The position numbers were made by a program, and so were the translations under genes. From Yamagishiella unicocca (Eukaryota; Chlorophyta; Chlorophyceae; Chlamydomonadales; Volvocaceae): DNA of 64,000 bases. Under the pieces are notes generated by a model. It was given only the letters and a program-made list of their open reading frames with translations, was not told the DNA's origin and did no database searches. The DNA lies in contig BDSL01000025.1 of assembly GCA_003116995.1 (NCBI GenBank), positions 186,001 through 250,000 of the forward strand. The letters are read 5' to 3'. Below are positions 8,576 to 20,500 of the stretch, piece after piece (position 1 is the first letter of the stretch; every line of letters starts with the position of its first letter).

Positions 8576-11500
8576 CTGTGGGGGGGGGGCAAGGGGGCAG
8601 GTGGGAAGGGAAACCCGGGGGACGAAGACTTGAGAACGCCGTCGGCCCGCGGAGAAGTGAGCAGTACCTAACGCGCGGGGGTTCGAGGAAGACCCGTGGG
8701 GGGGGTGAGGACCGGTTTGGGTGCACGGCAATGAAGACCGCGGCTAACAGCAGGGCAGCGCTGGCTGCTCCGCTGCCCCCTGCTGCTGGAGACGAGTCCC
8801 ATCGCATACACCACGCGCAGTCTGATAAGCTTCCTTCGCTTCAGCTTCGAACGCAACAACTGGACAACTCCTCCGTCCCACGTTCCCACAGACGCCCGCC
8901 AGTGACCGGCGATGTGCCTGATGACTCCACCTTTCGGCCCCACCTGTGACGGCTGCTGCTACCGGTACACCACTACACGTGCGCCACTCCGCGAGGCAGT
9001 GGCCCCCCACCATCAGCCACCAGCCACCAGTCAGCAACATCACTTACGTGTACAGGTGGCCGCTCAGCCAGCTCATGGCGTCTCCGCCGCCGGACGTCTC
9101 GGCCGCCGCCACCGCCTGGAGCGCCGCCAGCATCTCGGCCACGTCGGTCTGCACGTCAGGTGCGCAGCAGGAGGCGCCCGGTGGGCCCAGGGGGGTCCAG
9201 ACTGGCGGTGAAATCCTTGATAACAATACACCCGTTGTCAGCGTGACACACCGGTCACGCTGTCACGCTTAATATGGTATGTGTGTGCGACGGACGGACG
9301 GACGGACGAAACCGCGCATCGAGGGTCTAACTGCGGCCGCCGGCTGCGTTCCGCTTATTATTACCGTGCCAGCCGCAGGCTGAGGTGTGGTACGGCGCCC
9401 CGGAAGGACGAGCACGCGTTGAGAGCTAATCTCGCGACGAGACTAGGCAGGACGGAGAAATCGGCACGCACGTACGCACACCACTTGACGCGATGGACCA
9501 ACCGCCAACGTGGCGGCGTCATCAGCAAGCAAAACGCCTACTAGCTGCCGGCAACTAACTGACCTGGGCCTCCAGCCGCGCTATCATCTCCTTGATGGCG
9601 TTGATCGCCGCGTTCTCGTAGCCCTCGTCGGCGAAGCCGCTCTCGCCCCGGTACATCTCCAGCGCCGCCTCCCCCGTGGCTCGCAACTGCGACATGACAG
9701 AGCACCCGTCCGTCGCCACGTGTGTTAATTCGCCACCACCAAGCCACGAAACCAACAATCAACTAGCTGTTTACGGGAAGATGAATCGTCGGCGGGGCGC
9801 GTAGCGCACGACCCATCGACAGCAGGCGAATGAAAGAAGGAACGGAAGGAAATGAAATGAAATGACCGGTAGGTAGATAGGGAGGGAAGCGGCCCCCGCG
9901 GCCAGGGGCGGGGCGGGACGTGACGGCCCGTGTGCGGTTCAGCAGGACGCCGCGAAGCCGTGGGCGGCGGACGAGGGTCGACGACGGTCGAGGTAACGAG
10001 CGAACTCGGCGAGGGGCGGTTCCGTCCAGCAACGCTGCCGCCGTCAGCCTACCTCCCAGTGACCACCCGTTTTCGTGCCCTCGCTGCCGCCATGAGCGCT
10101 GTGCAGTACGTACGGACACCCACTTTGGGCGGGTACAAATGAAAGCGCCGAAAGTGCAGGACTGCCCACACCCCAAGTGCCCGCACCCGCACCCGCACCT
10201 GCTCCATCGCCGCCTGCTCGCATTCCCGCAGCTGCTCCCTCGTCAGCTCCGGAACCGCAGCAGCAGGCGACTGCTGCGGCCCCTTCGCGGCCGCCAGCAG
10301 CTCCACCTGCGTGAGCCCCACTCGCATGGCCCGCTCCGACAGCATGAAGGCGCTGTTGTAGTTCCTGGCTGCAGCAGCCTCCGCTATCCAGGCGGGGGCG
10401 CTGTCCCACAGGAGGTCCTGGCAGGCTTTCAGCCCGGACAGCAGCAGCTGAGCGGACTGCGCGGGAAGGAGCCGGGAGCACCGGCGGGGGTATGAGGGGA
10501 AAACCAGCGGAGGTATTTATATGGGAGGTAGCCAAACCGGCGGGGGGGGGTATCCACGCAAAGGAGGAGGGTGCAGGGCAGTAGGGTAGGGGTGGAAGCC
10601 AGGGCTTGGGGACAGGGCCCAGCCGTCACCGGCGGAGGGTGCACTCAGCTGAGTGCGGCGCAGGTAGGTAGGACTGGTAGGTAGGCAGCTAGGTAGCAAC
10701 GCGGGTGGGTCCCACGAGGCAAGCAATATGCGCACACGCTCGGCGCTTGGGAGCTTCCGGTGCATTTCCGATGGTACAAACACCCCATGGAGCGGGTCCA
10801 CGCCTCCCCACCCACCCCCTCTCGGAGCGCCGCCAGCCGTTGTGCAGCCAGACGCGCGGCCTTCGAGTGGTGCCCCGGCCTGGCAACCGGAGGGGCGCCG
10901 AAGAGCAACGGTGCGATCTCCTCCGTGCCATGAAGGGCTGCAGTGGCGGCCAGGTCGCGGATGAGCCGCCCGGCCTGACGACGACCTGGGCGTTAGTTGG
11001 AGGGTTAGTTGGGATGGGACCAAGTTTTCGGCACTGACGGCGGTTGGTACGGAGGACGAAGTAAGGACAGCAGGTAGGTAGCTGCAAATAAGCAGTTGTA
11101 GTTGGTTGGTGACGGCCGAGCTCGGCGCACGCACGACACATTCACATCCCTTGCTGGCAGCGAGCTGTATGTACATGGGCCACCACGCAGCCTGCTGCCA
11201 ACGAGCAAGGCCAGCCAGCGCGACAAATAAGCGCCCCTCCAGCCGTTCACACAGACACAGATACAAACACAGATACAGCTAGGTAGGTCACTTTCCAACC
11301 ACATGGAACCCGCCCGCCCACCCAGTCATCACCCACGCACCGGCCGCTGCCGCCAGCAGGTACACCTCCGCAGCTCTCAGGACCCCGCTCCTAGCCCGAC
11401 ACAGCTGCGTGATGTCGGGCCGCAGAGCCACCAGGTCGGCCTGGGCCACCTTCAGCCGGGACTCCAGGGAGGCTCGGCGGCGGCAACCCGCCTCGGCAGC

Positions 11501-14500
11501 GGCGTCACCGTCCTGCGCCGCCGCTGCTCCCGCAGCAGCCGTCAGCTCCTCGTTGAGGCGCGTGAGATGTACGACCGCCGCTTCGTACACGCGGCCCTTG
11601 GGGGGGCTGTCGCAAGCCGCACACGGTACGGCACGCGTGATGCACGAGCAGGTAGGCACGCGGCACGACGGTGGGCGGGGTTATCAAGAGTCGTCGATAT
11701 GGTAGTCGTGAGGCTTCAACGCATAGGGTAGGTGCGACAAGAGCGACAAGGGCGGCGTGTCCGGCTCGGCCCGCACGCTGACTGCGCCCTGCCGGTCCCC
11801 CGCCCCCAGCCTCCCCTGGATCTCACACGTGGCGCCCCCGTGACGCCGCTCGCGCGCCCCGCCATCCTAGCTCCGTCCTCCTTGTCCCCCTCCCCCACAG
11901 GAACGACGCATACACACACAGCGCTGGATGGATAAAACACAGGATTACCCCCCCACCCCCAGGTACATGTATCCCTCGCCGTACATTTGACACCCTCCGC
12001 CGTCGACGGCGAATGAAGGGCCCCCCTCTCCCCCCCCCGACCGCCCGTCCCCATCTCTCTCGCACAACGCACCGCAACGCACCTGAAGTATAATTCGCTC
12101 ACTTTGTTGAACCGATCCACCACCGCCATCGCCTCCGCATGCACCCGGTACACGGGCGCCAGAAGCTCCATTGCCACGGCAGCAGCAGCGGCAGCGGCAG
12201 CTTCACCGCCACCGCGACCACCGCCTCCGCCCCTCCTCTGGTCCGCCTCCGCCACCCGCGCCTCCGCCTCCGTCAGCTGCGCCGCCAGCTTCTCCGGCGG
12301 CTCCACCTTGTGCCTCAGCGCCGCCAGCTGCGCCTCCGCCGCCGCCAGGCTGGTGCCGCACTCGGCGAGGTGCTTGCGATCCATGAGGTCCAGGGAGGCC
12401 TTATTGACGGGGCGGCCGTAGCGCCGGACGCCGCGGATGGGCTGCCTGGGGGGGGGGGATGGCGGGGAGGGCGAGAGAGCTGCGGATCAGGCATTGCGGA
12501 CTAAAGAGGGAGGGGAGGGGGAAGGGGGAGAGAGGAGGGGAGGGGAGGGGGGAAGGGGGGGAGAGGAGGGGCGCCGCGGTGAATTGAGTTGGTTTCGGAG
12601 GGGGCGAACGAACGTGGCTGGGCGATCGGTCGCGGAGTCGTGGATGCCTCCCTAGCGGGGGGGGCCGGGGTAGTTCCTGGGTCCGTGTCGGTGTGCAGCA
12701 TCGCACAGAGGCCGCCGGCGTGTGTATGTGGCGGTTGCTGTCTACAGGGTGGGAGGAGCGGCGGGGCGGTGGGCCGACACTTAACGGCTGTAGCTAGCGC
12801 GCGTGCGCATTTCAGCCGTTTCGTACGGCCGTTAGCTCGGGTCAGTTCCCGGTTGGTCGGTCTCCGCTTTGGTGGCTGCGAAGCCCCTCATCACTTACAG
12901 CCGCACCAGCGGCCCACCGACCTGCACGTCGGGCACGTCTTGACGGGCTGCTTGCCGCCCTGGTCGCCCCCCAGGGGCAGCGGCCGCGACCAGGCGCCGG
13001 AGGAGGGGTCGCGAGAGTAGCAGCTGCGGGCGGTGCGTGGCAGCAGGCGGTTACAGTAAAGAACCGGTTACTCGACATGGGAAGTGTAGCTGGTGCAAGG
13101 GGGGGAGGAGGAGGCGGGGGACGGAGGCGGTCGCCGGGATGGGATGGGGGTGAAGGGGTGGGGGCGGCCTGCACACCAAGCATCGTGTTAAGCACAGCCA
13201 CGCCGTACAGCTCATCACACACTTGCCGCTGCCATTCTACCCCGGCGGCGGCTCCGCCGCTACGGACCATTCCATGAACGGAACGAAGGCGCCTTCCCCT
13301 GCCCCTTAAACCCTAAAACCCTGCCCCCCCCCTACCCTTCCCTTTCTCCCCCATGGCAGCCTGCGAGGCTCCTCACTATTCCCGTCCTCGCCGGCTCCTC
13401 ACTATTCCCCTCCTGCGGCCACCGCTGCCCCGGGCTGTGCGGCGAGCCCTGCCCGCCCGCCGGCTTCTGCTGTCGCCCCCCCCCCCACCTGTCCAGTCCC
13501 AGCAAGCCGTCGAGTGTGGAGGCGAGGAAGGCGTGGCCGCACGAGGGCAGCACCACCAGGGGGTCGTCGTCCACGTCCTGCGGGGTCAGCTCGCCCAGGC
13601 AGCGGAGCAGCACCTGGTCCACCAGCTGCCAGGGGGCAGGCGGGAGGGAGGGAGGGAGACGTTTGGTGCGCACGCTTCGAAATGCATGTCGGCGAAAAAA
13701 ACTTAGTTGGTGGAAGGAGAGGGGGAGGGAAGGGGGGGCCCCGGTAGGGGGTTCTGTTTACCGGGAGGGAGGGAGGGGGAGCGCCGTCACGAACGTATCG
13801 CGCCTCTTGCGATGAATCCATTGTGGTTGTATCGTTGCCGTCTTGTACGAGTCATGGCAAGCCCCTCCACCCCAGCCGCCCCCCCCCCGCCCCCACGTGC
13901 GCCCGCACCTGGTTCTTGATCCGCTCGGCCGCGCCCCCCAGGCAGTCCGGGTGCACGCAGAAGCCGGCGGGCGGGCAGGGCTCGCCGCACAGCCCGGGGC
14001 AGCGGTGGCCACAGGACAGAGAGAGGCCGCAGCGCTGGTCGCAGGGCAGCCTGCGGAAGGGAGGAAGGGAGGGAGGAAGAACGGGTGGACCGGCGGGTGG
14101 CGGATGGGGGTGCGTGGGAGCGAGTGGGAGAGGAATGGACGAGGTCATGGCGTTGCGGGCTGGGGCGGGGGGAGGGTTAAAAACTCGACACGTGTACGTA
14201 CGAAAGAAAAACCGTTTAGGACAGGGAGGGGGTGGATCGTCCAGCAGCCACCCAGGCACCCCATACGCGCCTCCAGCCAACCCCTTCATCCCGCCCCCCG
14301 CACGCCCAGACCCTACGTCTCGCCGCGTGCGGGGTCGACAGCGCAGCACCTTACCAGCAGCCAGTAGTCGCGCAGCCGACATGTATGTACGGCGACATGT
14401 ATGACGCACAACTAACATTCCGACATTCCGACGTACGTACATAGCAGGAAGTTATAAATAAAAGGACTTTCGAGGCCTGCACGCGTGCACACGATTGCAT

Positions 14501-17500
14501 GGTGGTGCCTCACCTGTCGCAGGGCGCTCCGCAGGGCGCGGTGCACCTGCCCCGGTGCTCGCACTCCCACACGCACGCCTCCGCGCAGGGCACGCAGGGC
14601 GCTCCGCAGGGCTTGCGGCAGGCGGCGTGGTGCGGGCAGGCGATCCAGCACTTGCTGGGGCAGCGGGGGCAGGCGGCGCCGAGGTGGCATTTGGAGCCGC
14701 ACTCGTGGCCGCAGACCAGCACCTTGCCGCACAGGCGGGAGCAGCGCTGGTGGCTGCGGGCGTGCGGCCCCGGAGTACCCACCGCCGGGGCGGACAGACG
14801 GGTCTGGCCAGCGGCAGGGGGGATGCAGGGGAGAGGCAGGGGGGAAGGGGGAGGGGCAGGAAGGGGGAAGGGGAGAGGCAGGGTGGGCGGGGAGAGGCAG
14901 AGGTGGTGGTGAAGAGATCCGGTTACACGGCACGGGAAGTGTAGGTGGCGCTGGAGAGGCAGGGGGGGAGGCAAGGAGGAAGGGTGGCATGTGGGTGGAG
15001 CGGGGCTGGTCGCTGCGTTGCAGGGGGAGGTGTGTGTGGTGGGGGGGTATAAGAGAAGGGGAAGGTGGAGCCTGCATGGACGGCGCTGGACCCCCCTCCC
15101 TGGACCCAGTCTCGTTCACCCTATGCCGCGTACCGGGCACCGGACACGAAGCCGCAGTACATACACCTCCGCATGGCAGCAACCATCGTGTACGTACGGT
15201 GTCGTACCAAAACTAACTTCCAAGGATCGAAACAAACGATCTGCAACCACCGAACCCACCTTGAGGAAGGCCAGGTAGGTGGTCCGGTAGGCGGCGCCCC
15301 TCCCCTCATCGGACAGGAAATGCAGGAAGTCGTGCACGTTGGCGGCGGCGGCGGCAGCCGGGCGTCCGTGCCGGCCCCAAGCCCCCCGCAGCGCAGTGGA
15401 CTGGGTGGCCATCCAGTCTGCGGCGGTGTGGGTTGTGGGTCGTGGGGGGAGTACGGTGAGAGGGAGGCTGGTGGCTGCGGGCTAGAGCCGGCAGGTGGCG
15501 GGAACTGGGTGCTTGCCTGCGGCGGCACGGCTGCGTGCTCGCGGGCAGGTTTCTTCCTTCGTCTCCGTCCAGCGGGTCTCTGGTATGTATGCAGCGACAC
15601 AGAAGTACGGCGGTGCACATGGCGATAGATGGCTGTGGGGGCAACAGAATTCCTTGGATCAAAAAAACCCGTAAGAGGACACAGCCCTGTTCCTAAACCC
15701 CTTCCCCCTCCCCCACCGTTCCGGTTTGTTTCGGCTTTCCTCCCCCCCAGATCGCCACACGGTTTCTTCCTTCGTACGCGGGCTTTCCTCCCCCCCTCCC
15801 TTCCTCCCCACCTTCCACTAGCTCCTGGTAGCCCCCCTGCAGCACCCGCCGGATGCACTCCCCGCAGCTGCCCCCGCACTCGTGCCCGCACTCCAGCGCC
15901 GCCCTGCAGGGCCGCGAGGGGCAGGCGGTGGGGTCCGCCAGCAGCCCCGCCCGCCGGCTGCAGGCCACCTGCACCACGTGGCCGCAGGCGGGGAGCTCCA
16001 GGGAGACCTCCGTACGACACGGCAGGTCGCCCGCTCGCGCCTTCGCGGCGTCGCAGCAGGGCACCGTGAGCGTGTGTCCGCATCCAGGGAGGGACACCTC
16101 CACGCGGGTCTGGCAGCGGATGGCGCCCGGCTCGAACCGCCTGAGTGGGTCGGTGAGGGATTGTTAATATAATGGGTCGTACGCTTTAAAAATGTGGTTC
16201 AGGATCCTTAGGGATTTACGCAAGGTGGGTGCGTTAATGTTTACTTGTCAACGTTTGTACAGCCGCCGGCCAAGGGGGCGGGAAAGATGCGGCGTCGAGG
16301 GTGCGTATTGCATGGAAAAGGTAGGTACGGGCGGATGGACTAGCTGATTGTCGGTCATCAGGAAACGGCCCGTCTGAGCCATCAGCATTCAGCCAGCCCC
16401 CCACCCCCCGTGTGGGCAAGACCGCCCAACCAGATGGGTCGGGTGGTGGCTCAGCAAAGTCGAATCCGCCGTCGGCGACGCCGGCTAGCTGGGCCTTATC
16501 GTCCTCACCTCCAGCACTGCACATCCTTGACCGTGTGGCCGCACTCCAGGGAGACCTCCTCCGCCAGCACCCGCTCGCAGCGGCCGCACTCCCGGCCGCA
16601 GATCCGGTCACATGGGTGGCCGCACTGGGGGTGGAGCCGGTCGCAGGGGCGGGTGCACAGCACCAGGGAGTGGCCGCGGTCGTCGGCGTGGCAGCGCCTG
16701 CGGGCGGAGGAGTGGGGGAGTGTGGGTTTGTAAGGAGGGAGGCGGGGAGGTTGAAGGGCGGGTGTGGGTTACTGGGTTGTATCACGTATCCGCCAGCAGG
16801 CCCCCGCCGCCCTACACAGGCATCCATGAGCCGTGTATATTCCGCGAAAGAGGCGCGTGCGTTGTGAGCCAACCCTATTAAAACCCAAACGACAATCATC
16901 AACTAACCAACCAACAACCAACGTTCACCTGGGGCAGGTGTGTCCGCACGGCAGCACCTCGCCGCACGGCAGCTGGCAGCCCCCGTCACCCGCCAGCCGC
17001 TCGAAGTCCTCCGGCTCCATGATCTCAGCCTCTGTGCCGTGGTTGGCGCACTTCACCTGCGCCGTACGTACGGTGCATGTACGTGTGGGGTACGACACGC
17101 ACGGCATGAGGCGGCGGGATGCGCGATTCCGCTGGGCGTCCGTCCGCCCATCCCTCCCGGCTCCAGGGTGGGTAGGTGGGCACGGTACCACACAACTGAC
17201 GGACGGGTGCGGCGTGCGCTGCGAACCACCCCCCTCCATTCAGCACCTCCGGGCCCCCCCCTTTTGCGCCCTCCCCCTTCCCTGCCTCACGCCCTCACGC
17301 GCTTCCAGCACACACTACACACTTCCCCCGCCCCAACCCCTCTCTTCTGGACCACCACCACCTGCATCGCCCTTGGTTGTCAGCTGTAGATTCGCGGATC
17401 ATCCCCACCCACCTTGACACACGGCCCCACGCAGTCATCCGCCTCCAGCATGTCCAACACGTCGCACCACATGGAGCACCCGCCGCCGCCGCCGCCCCGG

Positions 17501-20500
17501 CCCGCCCGCTGTGCCCCCCCCGCCGCCGCCCTCAGCGTGGCTCCGCTGCCCAGCACCACCATGCCGTGTCGGGCCCGGCTGAGCATCACGTTGACCCGGT
17601 TGCTTTGCCCCAGGAAGCCGATGCGGCCGTCCTGGTTGTTGCGCACCGTGCTGAGGAGGACGACCGTGGCCTCCTCGCCCTGTTTGGTGGTTGGGGGGGA
17701 GGGGGGTTGTAAGAGAATCCGCGAATCCACTGCCGACAAACCGAGGGCGGCGAAGGGGGGGTGTAGGGGGGTGCGAGGGTGCGTGTGTGATGTGGGTGTG
17801 AAGCTAGGGCTTGGGTGGCATGGGGGGAGGACGGGGGTGGGGCGGGGCAGACGTCCGGGCAGGAGGGGAGGGGAGATGGTTGGCAATTTGGTGGGCGGGA
17901 GCCTCCTTGGTTGCGGGGTTCGGGGGCCCCTCCCTTGAGCGGAGGACGTACGGGCGGCTAGGTAGGTAGGTGGCAGGAAGTGCGAGCCCTAACTGCTGCG
18001 GGCGGCACCCCTCAGGTCACTCTACCTAATGACCTACGGGTCGGCATCTCCGGCGGCGGCGCGTACGAGCGAGGAGTCTCCCCCCATGTTTACTGCCCCC
18101 CCCCGTGTCTACTACCCCAAAGTGTTTACTCAACCCGCCTCGTGTTGACTCCCCTCCCCCGAAATTACCCCCCACCCCCCGTGTTTACTCTCTCTCCCTC
18201 CCGCCCGTCTTTTCTCTCTCTCCCCCCTCCCCCGTGTTTACTCTCTCTCCCCCCTCCCTCGTGTTTACTCACTCTCCCCCCTCCCTCGTGTTTACTCTCT
18301 CTCCCCCCTCCCTCGTGTTTACTCTCTCTTTCCCCCCCACCGTGCTTACTCTCTCTCGCCCCCCTCCCCCGTGCTTCCTCCCTTCCCCCCGCATCCACGG
18401 GTCTTCCTCGAAACCCCCCTGCACCTGGAAGTTGTCCACGGTGGCCACCCGCACCCCCTCCCGCATCTCCACCACTCGGGCGCCGGCTGGGAGCTTGGGG
18501 GCTGACGCAGCGGGGGCGGCAACACGGGAACCGCCACCGCCACCGCGGCCACCTCCGCCGCCGCCACCGCGGCCGCGGCCGCCACCGCCGCCGCCACCGC
18601 GGCCGGCGCCGCCGCCGCGGCGGTCAGGGCCCCACACGGTGGCCTCGCTGGCGGTGGTGCCTTCGTCGAGGACAGCCCCGGCGGGGAGTACCGTCACGGA
18701 GGTGCCGCCACCGCCACCGCCGCTGGCGGCGCCACCGGCACTACTGTCGACACCTGCGCCGCCGTCCTCGGCTTCTGCCCCTGCGGCGTCTGCGAGGGAG
18801 GTGGGTAGGGCGCATTTGTGTGTGAAGTTGCCCGCCGTTTACATGTTGAGTCCGTGGTCAGCGGCGGCAGCCCTACATACTTCCTTAGGAGCTCCGGCGG
18901 CTGAGCCAAGCCGTCAATCCTACCGCACCAGCAGGCCGACAACTATCATTAGCAGCGGGCCAGATCCCGACTCCGAGGCTTCTACCTCCCCCCCTTTCCG
19001 GCTTCTACCCCAGCCTCCCCCCCGCTGAGCCAAACACACCCACCCACCCCCTATCCTCACCCGCCAGCCCCGCCTTGTCCAGCTGCTCCCGGTCTTGGTC
19101 GCTGACCACCACCCTCAGGTTGACCGCCTCGAGGGCCCTATGCACCCGGAAGAGCTGGCCCACGTAGGGCACCAGGATGACGAGGTCCTCTGCAAGTTGG
19201 GGCGCGGGGGTGGCGGAAGCCGGGAGGGGAAACGATACGGCACTACTAGCGAAATTATGGACCGAGAAACGAATCCCGGGCAGCAGGCTAGGTGGCTATG
19301 GCCCCTGCCTTCCTTGTGCCCCCGCCGCCTTTGCCCCTGCCTTCCTTCCTTGTCGTACAAATTCAAAAAGCCCCCCCGCATGCGAGTGCACTACGCACCT
19401 CCCCCCCCCCCCCGCACCGGGCGCGTATCCCTGCAGCAGCAGGTGCCGAGCCAGCGCCACCACGTAGCGCGCCTCCCAGTCGTTGTTCTTGGAGCGGTCC
19501 TCGCCGCTGGCGCCCCCCCCGCCGCCCTCGGGGTGGTCGTGGTCCAGGAAGAACACGGATCGCGACAGGCCGCGGACGGGCGGGTAGGCGGCCACCCGGG
19601 GGTGGTCGCGCAGGTGCGGGTAGATGGGCACCCGGATGAGCCTGGGTGATGCAGCAGGGGGGTAGGGTGGGGGTGGATGCAGGGGGGGTGGGAGGGGCGG
19701 AGAGGGTGCAGGGGAAGGCAAGGGGTAGGCGTGTATGTGTTTTGGGGTGAACGGAAGAAGGGAGATGGCGAGGGGGGTGGGGTTCGGGGTCCCCCTGCTG
19801 GTTGCTGGCCGGTTCCGCTCCCGTGTACACACTTTCTGGTTATGCGCAGGCCGCGCGCCGCTGCCTCAGAAGCCTGCACGCGCCCGCCAACCCACCCACC
19901 CATCCACCCACCCGCCCACCCAGCCCAGCCAGCCCCCCAGCCGCCCAGCCCCCCCGCCACTCACTGGCTGATTTGCGGTCGCATCCTCCGCTGCTCCTGC
20001 AGACTCGCCACTCGGAGGCCGCCCCCAGCCCCACCGGCCGCTCCGGCCCCTCCCTGGCGCACCAGCCTCTCGAACATGGACACGTCCAGGTCCAGACCCC
20101 TGATGACGATGGCCAGGTGGGCGAGCAGGTCACCAACGGGCGTGCGTGTGAGTGTCAACAACCGAAACTAGATGAAAACACATCGTGTTCTTCTCACCGC
20201 AATACGCGTCTTTCCTTTCTCAGCACCGTGGTGTACGGCTGAAGAGGCTCTGAGCTTCCTCGACCTCGACCCATAGTCATGGGTACGCGCATATATAAAC
20301 AATCGGCCGCGTCACGCCAGGGCACGCACGACAGGGCAGGAGGCATCCATACGCACGACAGGGCAGGAGGCATCACCCATGCGCACGTATGTACCATCCA
20401 GGGGCGTCTCTAACTAAACTCAGGCGACGTTTCCCGTCCCAGTAGCATCGATGTACGTTTTTACATACGTACCTGCCCGACGCCGCCTGCAGTTCGTACT

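Noticed and set aside
9920..10495. Plus-strand 191-codon frame with Cys/His residues
   Set aside because: Antisense of helicase exon 36 and its introns; the apparent C-X2-C pairs do not form a known finger.
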